Positions 49,770 through 59,032 of a stretch of DNA of 64,000 bases are shown in pieces (the first letter of the stretch is position 1; each line of letters opens with the position of its first letter). Under the pieces are notes generated by a model. The model was not told the origin of the DNA and made no database searches. It saw only the letters and a list, made by a program, of their open reading frames with translations. The stretch is from JBBRDU01 sp038203615. GTDB taxonomy: Bacteria > Verrucomicrobiota > Verrucomicrobiia > Chthoniobacterales > UBA10450. A program made the translations under genes and the position numbers. The stretch lies in NCBI GenBank assembly GCA_038203615.1, contig JBBRDU010000003.1, positions 12,900 to 76,899 of the forward strand. The letters run 5' to 3'.

Positions 49770-50003
49770 ATGGCAGACGCTGCAAACAAATACGCGGAAA
49801 ATGTAGAGGGAAAGTTCTATGTCGATGACCAGTGCATCGATTGCGATCTGTGCCGCGAAACGGCCCCGGCCAATTTCAAGCGGAACGACGACGGAGGCCA
49901 CTCCTTCGTCTATAAGCAGGCCGAGACACCGGAGGAAGAAGGTCTTTGCAAAGAAGCGATGGAAGGCTGCCCGGTCGAGGCCATCGGAAGCGACGGCGCC
50001 TAG
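49770..50003 (+). CDS. Small 4Fe-4S ferredoxin
   Basis: 77 aa. CIDCDLC (residues about 22-28, CxxCxxC) and the distal CPVEAI cysteine can bind one [4Fe-4S] cluster; one additional Cys (GLCKEA) is present. Single-cluster electron carrier of unknown partner. ThiD follows after 37 bases. Confidence 0.85.
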   Translation: MADAANKYAENVEGKFYVDDQCIDCDLCRETAPANFKRNDDGGHSFVYKQAETPEEEGLCKEAMEGCPVEAIGSDGA

Positions 50004-50040
50004 AGCGCGCCGGTAACGGCGAGGCCTGCTCGTCGCAGCC

Positions 50041-50841
50041 ATGAGCCGCCCAGCCACGCCGCCGGTGGCGTTGACCATTGCCGGTTCGGACAGCAGCGCC
50101 GGCGCGGGCCTGCAAGCGGACTTGAAGACATTCTCGGCTCACGCCGTTTACGGTCTCACCGCCGTCACCTGCGTGGTGGCGGAAACGCCCGGCCAGGTGT
50201 GGCGAATCGAGCCGGTCAGCGCGCAGATCGTGCGCGAACAAATCGCCGTGGTGCTGGACCATTTCCCGGTGGCCGCCATCAAAACCGGGCTTCTCTATTC
50301 CGCGGAAATTATTTTCGCCGTGGTTCAGACATTGGCCAGCCGGGAGAAACATCGCATCCCGCTCATTGTTGATCCGGTCATGATTGCCACCAGCGGCGAC
50401 CGGCTTTTGCAACCCGAGGCCGTCGCACTGTATGAGGCGGAGCTATTTCCCCGCGCCACTTTGATCACGCCCAATCTCGACGAAGCCGGCGCATTACTCG
50501 GTCGCCCAGTCGCCGATGACCAGGCTATGCGGGAGGCCGGCCGGGCCCTGGCCGATCGCTATGGAACATCGGTTCTGCTCAAGGGCGGACACCTCTCCGG
50601 GAACGACGCCATCGATCTGCTTTTTCAGGGGCAGAGCATCACAAAATTCACCGCTCCTTTCGTTCGCGGAGTGGCCACGCACGGCACGGGCTGCACTTAT
50701 TCTGCCGCGATCACGGCGGGCCTGGCCCACGGGCTGATCCTGGAAGAGGCCATCGCCGCGGCCAAGAAATTCGTGACCGCGTCGATTCAGAATTATTTCG
50801 AGTGGGGATCCGTGCAAGCCCTGAACCACTCTCCCCTGTAG
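50041..50841 (+). CDS. thiD: Hydroxymethylpyrimidine/phosphomethylpyrimidine kinase
   Basis: 266 aa. Ribokinase-like fold with VALTIAGSDSSAGAGLQADLK at the N terminus, VYGLTAVTCVVAETP, IKTGLLYSAEI, VDPVMIATSGDRLL and GVATHGTGCTYSAAI (anion hole and base). It phosphorylates HMP and HMP-P for thiamine synthesis. No TPP riboswitch was recognised upstream and no other thi gene is nearby. Its TAG stop lies inside a palindromic repeat. Confidence 0.93.
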   Translation: MSRPATPPVALTIAGSDSSAGAGLQADLKTFSAHAVYGLTAVTCVVAETPGQVWRIEPVSAQIVREQIAVVLDHFPVAAIKTGLLYSAEIIFAVVQTLASREKHRIPLIVDPVMIATSGDRLLQPEAVALYEAELFPRATLITPNLDEAGALLGRPVADDQAMREAGRALADRYGTSVLLKGGHLSGNDAIDLLFQGQSITKFTAPFVRGVATHGTGCTYSAAITAGLAHGLILEEAIAAAKKFVTASIQNYFEWGSVQALNHSPL

Positions 50842-50898
50842 GGGAAGCTGTCAGCTTCCCAATCTTACCGGACGGGACGCTGGCAGCGTTCCCTACAG
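50836..50898. repeat. Paired-hairpin palindrome overlapping the thiD stop
   Basis: CTGTAGGG (50836-50843) pairs with CCCTACAG (50891-50898). Inside are GGGAAGCT-GTC-AGCTTCCC and GGGACGCT-GGC-AGCGTTCCC (one bulge). The TAG of the left end is the thiD stop codon (50839-50841). It lies between convergent thiD and rnc and may terminate both. Confidence 0.85.
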
Positions 50899-50910
50899 TT
50901 TCAGGCCAGA

Positions 50911-51606
50911 TCAGGCCTTCGCTTCCCACCGCTTCAACTGCAACGCCTCTTCGGCCGCGGCCGTTTCCGCCTGCTTTTTGTTTCGACCAGTTCCTTTCCC
51001 CAGGACGAGCCCTTCCCATTTCGCCTCCACCACGAACGTCTTCTCGTGCTCCGGCCCGGTTTGGGAGATCACCTCGTAGCTCGGACTGCGCAGCGAAATG
51101 CTTTGGAGCAATTCTTGCAGCTCGCCCTTGGGATTAATATCGACCGGTTCCTCCGCAATCTGCTCCAAGTCCGCCCGCGCCTGTTCCAGGATAAACGTCC
51201 GCGCTGCTTCCAGGCCGCTATCGAGATAAATGGCACCGATCAGCGCTTCGAAGGCGTCGCCCAGGGTGGAAGTACGCTCACGTCCCCCGCTCGTATCTTC
51301 GCCGCGGCCCATCGTCAAATAGGGACCGAGATCGAGGGCGAGGGCGTAGGAGCGCAGGGTTTCCCGCGAAACCAGCCGCGACCGCAGTTTCGTTAACCGG
51401 CCCTCCGCCTCTTCATCAAAATGCCGGAAGAGACGTTCCGTTATGACGAGCTGAAGCACCGCATCACCCAGGAATTCGAGACGCTGGTTATCCAGATGAT
51501 CCCGCTTGATCTCATGACCCACACTCGGGTGCGTCAGCGCTTCCGTCAGGAGCAGCGGATTCCGGAATTTGTAGCCGATGCGTTCTTCGAGCGGCGTCAC
51601 GTTCAA
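50911..51606 (-). CDS. rnc: Ribonuclease III
   Basis: 231 aa. RNase III signature RLEFLGDAVLQLVIT, the second acidic cluster GDAFEALIGAIYLDSG, then a double-stranded RNA-binding domain (about 158-228: PKGELQELLQ ... GKGTGRNKKQAETAAAEEAL). It processes rRNA and double-stranded RNA. The start is TTG at 51606, overlapping the upstream gene's stop (TTGA), so it is translationally coupled. Confidence 0.94.
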   Translation of the reverse strand: MNVTPLEERIGYKFRNPLLLTEALTHPSVGHEIKRDHLDNQRLEFLGDAVLQLVITERLFRHFDEEAEGRLTKLRSRLVSRETLRSYALALDLGPYLTMGRGEDTSGGRERTSTLGDAFEALIGAIYLDSGLEAARTFILEQARADLEQIAEEPVDINPKGELQELLQSISLRSPSYEVISQTGPEHEKTFVVEAKWEGLVLGKGTGRNKKQAETAAAEEALQLKRWEAKA

Positions 51607-52712
51607 CGTTTCTGATAAACTTCCAGGGACGTGATTAAATCCAGAGCGCGCTGCACGACCGCGTCACGCGGCATGCGTTCCAGGGTGCGGCTGCGGCGTT
51701 GCTCGGCCGATTCCAGCTCGGGGTTGGTTCCGGCCATGAGCGCTGCTTCGTTAAAATGCGGACGTTCCGTCTCGTAAACGAAAGGCCCCATGCCTCGGTC
51801 CACGCTCATTTGAAAGATCTGCCGCTTCTCCACCATCAACATCTCGACCGGGAGATCGGGCTTCACTCCCTGAGGATAGAGAGCCTGGCCGTCCGATCCC
51901 GCCGCTTCCGAAACCGCCACGCGCAAAATCTTGCCGCTGGGCAGGGAAAGATTGGAATATTCCACCGCGCTGCCCGCGGTCGCCTGGCCGATGGTCAGAG
52001 CCCTATTGAGCCCGCGCACCGCGCTGGCCAGCGCTTCTGCTCCGCCCGCCGTGTCGCCATCTACCAGGATAAAAATGAGCCCTTGGAAAACCGGGTCACG
52101 ATCGGAAGAAAAGGCGCGATCCGGTTTGCCCGCTTTGCGAAGGGTGAACAGCGTTTTGCCCTTGGCGCAAAAGCGCTTGGCGAAATCCGCCGCCAGCGCG
52201 AAATCGTCCCCATAACTGGCCCGCAGATCGATGATCAATCCGTCGATTTTCTTGCTCGAGAATTCGACCAGCTTCTTGTCCATCGTCTGTAAATTGCCGC
52301 TGGTCAGCGACCCCGGCCGCACATAGCCGATGTGATTGTCGAGAATCTCTCCGTAAAAAAGCGCCACGGGCGCGGGCGCGGCCTCCGCTTTCTCCGGCAA
52401 TACCATGAGTCCGTGACCCAGTCGCACCATCAAGCCCTGCAGAGTCGCGCGATTCAGGTCTGTCTCGTTGATGACCTCCGGCTTGGCGAAGTTCGCTTTC
52501 AACAAACCGATAGCCGCCTGCAGATCGGCTGAAGTGAGCGAGTTGATCAGTTGTTCCGGGGAGGGACTGTGGGCCAGCCCAGGCGTGGCCGAACCGGACG
52601 GCGTCGCGGAAGCTTTGGCCGCGGGCGTTGCGGAAGAAGCGGGCAACTGCGCCAGCCCAGGGGCTGCCACCATTGATCCAAGCGCCAAAGTGGCCAAGAA
52701 CAAGCGAAACAT
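51603..52712 (-). CDS. S41 peptidase homologue lacking catalytic residues
   Basis: 369 aa. Signal peptide MFRLFLATLALGSMVAAPGLA, an Ala/Ser/Pro-rich linker, a helical region, then a C-terminal-processing-protease-like core (NHIGYVRPGSLTSGNL, FSSKKIDGLIIDLRASYGDD, FILVDGDTAGGAEALASAVRG, QALYPQGVKPDLPVE). No PDZ domain is evident. Aligned to S41 peptidases, the Ser of G(S/T)ASAxE becomes Gly (DTAGGAE) and the Lys 25 residues later becomes Ser (QATAGSA). It is thus probably a non-catalytic exported protein that binds peptides or murein. It sits between purD and rnc in one run. Confidence 0.78.
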   Translation of the reverse strand: MFRLFLATLALGSMVAAPGLAQLPASSATPAAKASATPSGSATPGLAHSPSPEQLINSLTSADLQAAIGLLKANFAKPEVINETDLNRATLQGLMVRLGHGLMVLPEKAEAAPAPVALFYGEILDNHIGYVRPGSLTSGNLQTMDKKLVEFSSKKIDGLIIDLRASYGDDFALAADFAKRFCAKGKTLFTLRKAGKPDRAFSSDRDPVFQGLIFILVDGDTAGGAEALASAVRGLNRALTIGQATAGSAVEYSNLSLPSGKILRVAVSEAAGSDGQALYPQGVKPDLPVEMLMVEKRQIFQMSVDRGMGPFVYETERPHFNEAALMAGTNPELESAEQRRSRTLERMPRDAVVQRALDLITSLEVYQKR

Positions 52713-52738
52713 AAGCGACTACGCCTATCTACCCAGAA

Positions 52739-54001
52739 TTACCCGCCCAGAGCAATATCGCGCCGATAATGGCAGCCTTCGAAATCGATCCGGGAGACGG
52801 CTTCGTAGGCGCGAGTGCGGGCCGCTTCCAGGGACGAACCCAGCGCCGTGACCGACAAAACCCGGCCGCCTGCCGTGACCACTTCGTTATTCACACGACG
52901 GGTGCCAGCGTGGAAAATTTGCACATCGCCGAGCTGGGCAGCTTCGTCCAGGCCCGAGATCCACTTCCCGACTTCGTATTTATCGGGGTAGCCACCCGAG
53001 GCCAGAACCACCGTCACGGCGGGCCGTTCATCCCATTCGACCTCGCAATGGTCGAGCTTCCCGTCGATGGCGGCGTCGAGCAGCGGCAGAAGATCGGATT
53101 TCAGGCGGGGCAAAATGACCTGCGTTTCCGGATCGCCGAAACGGCAATTGAACTCGAGCACCCGCGCGCTCGTCCCATCGATCATCAAACCGGGAAAGAG
53201 CAGTCCGCGAAACGTAATACCCTCTTCGCGGAGCCCCTCGAGCAACGGATCCATGATTTTGCGACCGAGTTGCGCCTGCAAATCGCTATTCCAATTGCTG
53301 GCCGGACTGAACGCGCCCATCCCGCCGGTGTTCGGACCTTTGTCTCCGTCGAAGGCGCGCTTGTGATCACGGGCCGTGGCCAGCAGGCAATAGCGCGTGC
53401 CGTCGACCAGCGCGTGCAACGAACATTCTTTCCCGCCCAAGAATTCTTCGATTACGATGCGCCGGCCAGCCTCGCCGAAACGGCGTTGCGTCATCATGGC
53501 GTCAATGGTGGAGGAAGCGGCTGCCTGATCGGGCGCAATGATGACTCCCTTGCCCAGGGCCAGACCGTCCGCCTTGATCACGATGGGAAACCGAAGCTCT
53601 TCGCAGTAGGCCAGCGCTTCGTGGCAGTCGGTAAAGGTTTGCGCTTCGGCCGTCGGGATTCCCTTCCGGCGCATCAGCTCTTTCGCAAAAATTTTGGATG
53701 ACTCCAGCTTGGCCGCAGTTTTGCCGGGGCCGAAGATGCGCAGACCCTGCCCCATGAAAAGATCGACCACTCCCAGGGCGAGAGGTTCGTCCGGCCCTAC
53801 CACCGTCAGATCGACCGCATTCTGTTTGGCGAAACGGGCCAGCGTCGCCAGGTCGCTCGCCCCGATTGCGACGTTTTCACCCAGCTCAGCGGTGCCGGCA
53901 TTCCCGGGAGCGCAAAAGACTCGCTCAACCGGGGGCGATTGCTTCAGTTTCCAGGCGAGGGCGTGTTCGCGCCCCCCGCTGCCAATGACTAGAATTTTCA
54001 C
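52739..54001 (-). CDS. purD: Phosphoribosylamine-glycine ligase
   Basis: 420 aa. ATP-grasp enzyme with the N-terminal KILVIGSGGREHALAWKL, PGNAGTAELGENV, FPIVIKADGLALGKGVIIA (ATP site), EEFLGGKECSLHALVDG, DHKRAFDGDKGPNTGGMGAF and FNCRFGDPETQ (metal ligands). It makes GAR in purine synthesis. It heads the purD-S41 homologue-rnc run, with a 26-base gap to the next gene. Confidence 0.95.
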   Translation of the reverse strand: MKILVIGSGGREHALAWKLKQSPPVERVFCAPGNAGTAELGENVAIGASDLATLARFAKQNAVDLTVVGPDEPLALGVVDLFMGQGLRIFGPGKTAAKLESSKIFAKELMRRKGIPTAEAQTFTDCHEALAYCEELRFPIVIKADGLALGKGVIIAPDQAAASSTIDAMMTQRRFGEAGRRIVIEEFLGGKECSLHALVDGTRYCLLATARDHKRAFDGDKGPNTGGMGAFSPASNWNSDLQAQLGRKIMDPLLEGLREEGITFRGLLFPGLMIDGTSARVLEFNCRFGDPETQVILPRLKSDLLPLLDAAIDGKLDHCEVEWDERPAVTVVLASGGYPDKYEVGKWISGLDEAAQLGDVQIFHAGTRRVNNEVVTAGGRVLSVTALGSSLEAARTRAYEAVSRIDFEGCHYRRDIALGG

Positions 54002-54110
54002 GTGACTCTCCTGCGATCAGGGAAATAAGGAGGGGAACCGTGCGCTAGCGCCTGCGGGAACGCAAGCGCTCTCGCGTTTTCCAAAGGGCGCCGGGAGAAG
54101 AGCGATCCTC

Positions 54111-55085
54111 TCAAAAACCGTAACGAGCCGGCCACTCCCGGGCCGGACCACCGAGCTCATCTGCGCACGTCTTTAACTCGTGCTCGAAAAATCGTGCGAG
54201 ATGCGCGCGGACCTTGTCGGTCAGTTCGAGCCTTTCCTGTTTCGCCTTGCTGTTGTGATCGGCCGCCAGCTGACCACTCTTTTTCAATGGATCACCGCCC
54301 AGGAACTGGATGATGGATTGCCGCAACGGACCGGGCGCGTGCTTCAGATCGTCGAAAAAGTAAACGCGGAAAAGCGCTTCGGGGAGATGGCGCCGCCACC
54401 GCGCCACGATCTTGCTCGGATGCGAACGCACCAGCACCTCGGGGCGCAGTAAATTTTGCGTCACCTGATCGAGATCGCCCGAATCAAACCGCTGGATCCG
54501 GCCGTGGCGAACCCACATGGAAAGTTGCGACCAGGCCCGTTCCACCGGATCACGCGCCAGAAACAGGACCTTCACCGCGGGGAAAAACCGCGCGATTCGT
54601 TCAATGATTTCATCCGGCAAAGCCGAATAACCCGGCGTGATATCGCCGGAAAGAAGCGATCCCTTGGAAGCGAAAAGCTGGGCGTAATCTTCCAGGTCGA
54701 TCTCGGGTCGGGCGAAAAGCTTCTCCATTTCATCGAGAAACAACTGGTCGCGTTGGTCCCGCGCGTTCTGGCGCGCTCCCCGCACCCGGTCTTCTGTCTT
54801 GCCCGCGAAAAGAAAGCGCGAGCTGGTCCGTGGACGGGGCGAACGCCAGAGCCGATCGAAATAATGAAGTTCTTTGACGGGCGGCATCCAGAAATCCGGA
54901 TGGGAGCGGAGCTGTTCGTAAAGCCAGCCTGTCCCGCCTTTTTGCGCGCCCACGCAAAAAAAATCCGGCCCGGCCGGGCCCATCGGCGAAGTGCCCGGTG
55001 CCGCCTCCGGCGTCTCGAGCGACCGAACGGAAGGGTTGGCCACCGTGACGTTTGTGTTTCCCGGGATCATGAGCAACGGACCCAT
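54111..55085 (-). CDS. PAPS-dependent sulfotransferase
   Basis: 324 aa from the ATG at 55085; the longer frame adds an Arg-rich stretch. Sulfotransferase fold: PDFFCVGAQKGGTGWLYEQL (5'-phosphosulfate loop, KGGT), ELHYFDRLW, LSGDITPGYSALPDEII, VKVLFLARDPVERAWSQ (3'-phosphate site) and LFRVYFFDDLKHAPG. It transfers sulfate from PAPS to a glycan, lipid or other acceptor; acceptor unknown. Divergent from the HxlR regulator. Confidence 0.88.
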   Translation of the reverse strand: MGPLLMIPGNTNVTVANPSVRSLETPEAAPGTSPMGPAGPDFFCVGAQKGGTGWLYEQLRSHPDFWMPPVKELHYFDRLWRSPRPRTSSRFLFAGKTEDRVRGARQNARDQRDQLFLDEMEKLFARPEIDLEDYAQLFASKGSLLSGDITPGYSALPDEIIERIARFFPAVKVLFLARDPVERAWSQLSMWVRHGRIQRFDSGDLDQVTQNLLRPEVLVRSHPSKIVARWRRHLPEALFRVYFFDDLKHAPGPLRQSIIQFLGGDPLKKSGQLAADHNSKAKQERLELTDKVRAHLARFFEHELKTCADELGGPAREWPARYGF

Positions 55086-55285
55086 TTTTTGAGAACGAAC
55101 CCGCGCCGGTCTATAACGGATCGGGCTGGAGATGACAAGCCTGACCGGCCTCTCCCGGGGTCGGCGGCGGCGCAAAATCCGATGGCGACGGTTCGCCTCG
55201 TTCTACGATCCTTCCGATAGATACCCCTTCCACGGATGGTTACTCTCTTCTTGCGCGTGAAAGGTTCGAGCGATAAAAAGGAAGG

Positions 55286-55672
55286 ATGGCCAAAGCAGTC
55301 TCCAGCGGTTCCGTCCTCGATGCCCAATGCCCGTCGCGCCTCGTCCTTGATCGCATCGCCGACAAATGGACAGCGCTGATCATCCAAGTGCTGGCCCACG
55401 GCACCAGGCGCTACGCCGAATTACAGCGCGCGATCGGTGGGATCTCGCAAAAAATGCTGACCCAAACCCTGCGCAGCCTGGAACGCGACGGTCTCGTGCA
55501 ACGGACCGTTCATCCGGTGGTGCCCCCGAAAGTGGAATACGCCCTGACCAAACTGGGCCGCACTCTCATCGAGCCGTTGCAGGGCCTCTGCCGCTGGTCG
55601 GAGAAACATTTGCCAGAACTCCAGGCCAATCGGGCCCGCGCCAAATCGAACGCCCCAGCGTCCCGGGCCTAA
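55286..55672 (+). CDS. HxlR-family transcriptional regulator
   Basis: 128 aa. The winged helix-turn-helix of the HxlR/DUF24 family starts at CPSRLVLDRIADKWTALII, with RYAELQRAIGGISQKMLTQT and LRSLERDGLVQRTVHPVVPP, EYALTKLG. The Cys near residue 15 matches the redox-sensing Cys of several members. It diverges from the sulfotransferase gene (200 bases) and is followed after 33 bases by the antiporter, either of which could be a target. Confidence 0.9.
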   Translation: MAKAVSSGSVLDAQCPSRLVLDRIADKWTALIIQVLAHGTRRYAELQRAIGGISQKMLTQTLRSLERDGLVQRTVHPVVPPKVEYALTKLGRTLIEPLQGLCRWSEKHLPELQANRARAKSNAPASRA

Positions 55673-55705
55673 AAACTTTTTCTCACCACGCCGGACGCCG
55701 CCCGC

Positions 55706-57289
55706 ATGCATCAAGCCGAGATCATTGTCCTCCTCCTCACGCTCGTCGCGGGCCTCGTGGTGGCTGCGCAAAAGCTGGGGCTCCCCTACCCCGTCGTTCT
55801 GGTCCTGGCCGGCCTGGCCTTGAGCTTCGTCCCGCGCTTGCCCGCCGTGCAGCTGAACCCTGATGTCGTTTTCTATTTTTTCCTCCCGGCCCTCATTTAT
55901 CCCGCCGCCCTCTTCACCTCCTGGCGCGATTTTCGGCGCAATTTGCGACCGATCCTCCTTCTCGCCATCGGCCTTGTCCTGGTCACGATGGTGACCGTTG
56001 CGTCCGTGGCGCACGCCATGATTCCAGCCCTCCCCTGGGCGGCTGCCTTCGCCCTCGGCGCCATCGTTTCACCGCCGGATGCGATTGCGGCCACCGCGAT
56101 CATTCGCCGGCTTTCGGTTCCGCACCGCATCGAGACAATTTTGGAAGGCGAAAGTCTGGTCAACGACGCGACCGCTTTGGTGGCGCTGCAGTTCGCGGTG
56201 GCGGCATTGCTGACGGGCCACTTCTCGTTGGGCGCGGCGGCCAGCCGTTTCGTTCTGGTGGCGGCCGGCGGCGTGGCCTTCGGTTTTGTCATCGGATTCA
56301 TCACGCGCTGGGTGCAACGGCACCTGGACGATCCGCCCGTCCAGATCACGATTTCTTTGCTGACTCCGTTCGCCGCCTATCTGCCAGCCGAACGCATGCA
56401 CGTTTCCGGCGTGCTCGCTGTCGTCACCGCTGGTATTTATCTCGGCTGGCATTCCCCGCTCATCATGACGGCCCGTTTCCGACTGCAGGCCTTTGTCTTT
56501 TGGCAGATGCTTGTTTTCCTCCTCAACGGATTTGTTTTTATCACGATCGGCCTGCAACTCCCCGGCATTTTACGGGACCTGCACGGCGAATCGCTTTCCC
56601 GGCTGATCGAGGAGGCGATCCTGGTCAGCCTCACGGTCGTGCTCGTCCGGATCGCATGGGTGGTCTGCGCGACGTATCTGCCGCGTCTGCTCATCAGGCG
56701 ATGGCGCGAGATCGATCCCATGCCTCCATGGCAGCATGTCGCCATGATCGCGTGGTCCGGCATGCGCGGAGTGGTTTCGCTGGCCGCGGCCTTCGCTTTG
56801 CCTTTTACCCTCACGAATGGCAGCGCTTTTCCGGCCCGGAACTACATTTTACTTCTGACCTTTTGCGTCATTCTGACCACGCTGGTTTTTCAAGGACTCA
56901 CGTTGCCCGCCTTGATTGGGAAACTCGGCATCAAAGACGACGGCGCGACTGATGAAGAGGAGCGCACAGCCCGGCTCGCCGCGAACAGCGCGGCCTTGAG
57001 CTTTATCGACGAGCTGGCCGGGCGGGGCGGCGTGGCGTCCGATTTGATTGCGCGCTTGCGCGTGGAGTACGACGACCGGGTGCAACAATTGGAGCAATGT
57101 TGTGGCAACAGCGTTAACCCGAGCGGAGAAATTGCCACGCCCCAATACCAGCAGTTGCAGCAGGAAGCGCTGCGGATCGAGCGCCGGGTTATCATCGAAT
57201 TGCGCAACGAACAGGTGATTAACGATGAAGCGCTCCGTCGGATCCAGCGCGACCTCGACCTGGCGGAAGCGCGGCTCACCGGATTCTAA
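55706..57289 (+). CDS. Na+/H+ antiporter, CPA1 type
   Basis: 527 aa. Twelve or so membrane segments, with the CPA1 ion site LEGESLVNDATALVALQFA (Asn-Asp pair) and GAIVSPPDAIAATAI; GMRGVVSLAAAFALP is also family-typical. The hydrophilic C-terminal tail (about 420-527) is helical. It exchanges Na+ or K+ for H+ across the inner membrane. Probably cotranscribed with the HxlR gene. Confidence 0.9.
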   Translation: MHQAEIIVLLLTLVAGLVVAAQKLGLPYPVVLVLAGLALSFVPRLPAVQLNPDVVFYFFLPALIYPAALFTSWRDFRRNLRPILLLAIGLVLVTMVTVASVAHAMIPALPWAAAFALGAIVSPPDAIAATAIIRRLSVPHRIETILEGESLVNDATALVALQFAVAALLTGHFSLGAAASRFVLVAAGGVAFGFVIGFITRWVQRHLDDPPVQITISLLTPFAAYLPAERMHVSGVLAVVTAGIYLGWHSPLIMTARFRLQAFVFWQMLVFLLNGFVFITIGLQLPGILRDLHGESLSRLIEEAILVSLTVVLVRIAWVVCATYLPRLLIRRWREIDPMPPWQHVAMIAWSGMRGVVSLAAAFALPFTLTNGSAFPARNYILLLTFCVILTTLVFQGLTLPALIGKLGIKDDGATDEEERTARLAANSAALSFIDELAGRGGVASDLIARLRVEYDDRVQQLEQCCGNSVNPSGEIATPQYQQLQQEALRIERRVIIELRNEQVINDEALRRIQRDLDLAEARLTGF

Positions 57290-57312
57290 GCGCGCCTATT
57301 GGTCAGGCGCCT

Positions 57313-57377
57313 CGCACAACGTTCACCAAGGTCACAACGGCCGGCCACGCCTTTCATATTTGAGCGTTGAGCGTTGC
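57313..57377. repeat. Degenerate dispersed repeat, copy 2
   Basis: GCACAACGTTCACCAAGG followed by GGCCACGCC and TGAGCGTTGAGCGTT, in the same order as at 10841-10916. A looser relative (GGGCACAACGAACGACCACGC) lies near 59879-59899. Confidence 0.5.
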
Positions 57378-57453
57378 ACGCCTGCTCGCGAAAGCTTTCG
57401 GAGTTGAGCGTTTGCCTCTCTCTTTCCGCGATGGCGCGTCGCTTTCTCTCGAT

Positions 57454-57480
57454 CACGGCGACAGAGCGCCGTGGCTACAG
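57454..57480. repeat. CACGGCG...CGCCGTG hairpin repeat, copy 2
   Basis: CACGGCG-ACAGAG-CGCCGTG then GCTACAG, nearly identical to 23391-23416, including the unpaired loop. The stretch 57290-57583 between the antiporter and tonB genes is otherwise non-coding. Confidence 0.65.
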
Positions 57481-57583
57481 GGGGAGAAGCTGATTCTGCA
57501 CTTTCACTTGCCCTGCCAGCGCAGAAAAACTGCTCCGCTTCCGAACCCTGAAATCTGAACCCTAAACCCTTTCCCGCTTCGTC

Positions 57584-58606
57584 TCATTGTTCCGAATTCA
57601 ATTCGAAATTAATTTTGACGTCGTAATGTTCACCGCTGCCGAGCCCGGCCGGCAGAGGATCAACCTGGGTCACGCGTTTCGCAACGGCCGTGACCGACTC
57701 ATCGACCACGGCATTACCGGAGGGCCTGATGATCTCAAAGCTCGAGACGCGTCCATCCTTTTCGATCCGGATTTTGACCAGGGCGGAGGCCTTGCTTCCA
57801 GAGGTGAGGTTCGTGTTTGGCTGAACCCACTCACTATAAAATCGGTCGTGCAGCATGCTTCCATACCACCCGAACTGTGATTCTCCTCCCGCGCCGCCGG
57901 CTCGGCCCCCCGCCCCCGGAGACGTCCCCTTGCCGTCGCCGCCCTGGGCCGCCACCTTCGCTTTTTCGAGCGCGGCCTTCGCCAGCGTTGCCTTTTCCGC
58001 CGTCAGCATCGGCCGCTCCTGTTCGCCTTCGGACGAACTCGCTGTGTCCGCCATCGGACGGACTCGCCGTGGCGAGGCGAGATCTTCGCCTGTCTCCGCC
58101 GGGGTTGGTTTGATCTTGGCCGTCGGTTTGGGCGAAGCCTTTGCCACGACCAGCTTCTTAAGCGTCGGTTTCGGTTTGGGCTTTGGTTTTGGCGTCGGCT
58201 TTGGGGTCTGTTTCGGAGTGGGCCGGGGCGTCGGTTTCGGGGTCGCTTTCACCACCCGCGTGGAAGTCGGTTTAGGCGATGCGGTGGCCGTCGCGCTGGG
58301 CGTCGGAGCGGGAAGTTGGATCTCACTCGGAGCGGAGGTCAGGACGGGTCGATCTTCTTCCGGCTCGACTGTCGGGGTTGTCTCCGGCTCGGGAGAGGGC
58401 GTGGAAATGTGAGCGGGCTTCGGACGCTCGGCCGGAGTCTCGGCCGGTCCCGCACCACTATCCCCTGCGCCGCCGTTCATCCAGACAACGCTTTGGGATG
58501 CGGCCGGTTTGGTTTGGTAACTCCAGCGAATCAATCCGGCCACGAGCGCGATGTGAGCTATCCCGATCAACGCGAGGTTGCGCCAAAAGCGGACGTCTTT
58601 CGGCAT
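57584..58606 (-). CDS. tonB: TonB-family energy transducer
   Basis: 340 aa. N-terminal membrane segment (about 9-27, NLALIGIAHIALVAGLIRW), a long Pro/Lys/Thr-rich periplasmic span with repeated KPTPKP-like units (about 110-170), and a C-terminal TonB domain (about 245-335: LHDRFYSEWVQPNTNLTSG, VKIRIEKDGRVSSFEIIRPS, ALRG-less VDPLPAGLG end). It carries proton-motive energy to outer-membrane receptors. exbD lies two bases upstream. No TonB-dependent receptor is in the window. Confidence 0.88.
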   Translation of the reverse strand: MPKDVRFWRNLALIGIAHIALVAGLIRWSYQTKPAASQSVVWMNGGAGDSGAGPAETPAERPKPAHISTPSPEPETTPTVEPEEDRPVLTSAPSEIQLPAPTPSATATASPKPTSTRVVKATPKPTPRPTPKQTPKPTPKPKPKPKPTLKKLVVAKASPKPTAKIKPTPAETGEDLASPRRVRPMADTASSSEGEQERPMLTAEKATLAKAALEKAKVAAQGGDGKGTSPGAGGRAGGAGGESQFGWYGSMLHDRFYSEWVQPNTNLTSGSKASALVKIRIEKDGRVSSFEIIRPSGNAVVDESVTAVAKRVTQVDPLPAGLGSGEHYDVKINFELNSEQ

Positions 58607-58608
58607 GT

Positions 58609-59025
58609 CTATTTCGATTCGGCCTTGGTGGCGATGCCCACCTTGGTGATTTCGGCGCGCTGCAGAGCGTCCATCAAGTTGACCAATTTCTGCACGGGCA
58701 ACTCGCGATCGGGCCGAATGACCACGGCCACATCGGGATGGGCGTGCTTCAGCTCGATCAATTGAGCGGTGAGCGCGGCGGCATCGACCACCTGGTCGTT
58801 CAGCTTGATCGTCTCTGTGCGATCGATCGAGATGGTTTGCACCTCCGACGTCTTGATCGGCGCGGCCGGCGCGCCGCTGGATGGGATAATCAGATTGGTG
58901 CTGTTCTCGAGCAGTGGCGTCGTGAGCATGAAAATAATCAGAAGCACGAAGGCGAGGTCCAGCAAAGGCGTGATATTAATTTCCGAGAGCGACGAGAGAT
59001 TATTGCGTTGCGAATATCGTCTCAT
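58609..59025 (-). CDS. exbD: ExbD/TolR-type biopolymer transporter
   Basis: 138 aa from the ATG at 59025 (MRRYSQRNNLSSLSEINITP). The ITPLLDLAFVLLIIFMLTTP segment holds the conserved membrane Asp. A periplasmic domain follows (VVIRPDRELPVQKLVNLMDALQ). It forms the proton channel with ExbB. Gap of seven bases from exbB and two to tonB. Confidence 0.93.
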   Translation of the reverse strand: MRRYSQRNNLSSLSEINITPLLDLAFVLLIIFMLTTPLLENSTNLIIPSSGAPAAPIKTSEVQTISIDRTETIKLNDQVVDAAALTAQLIELKHAHPDVAVVIRPDRELPVQKLVNLMDALQRAEITKVGIATKAESK

Positions 59026-59032
59026 GGCTGCT

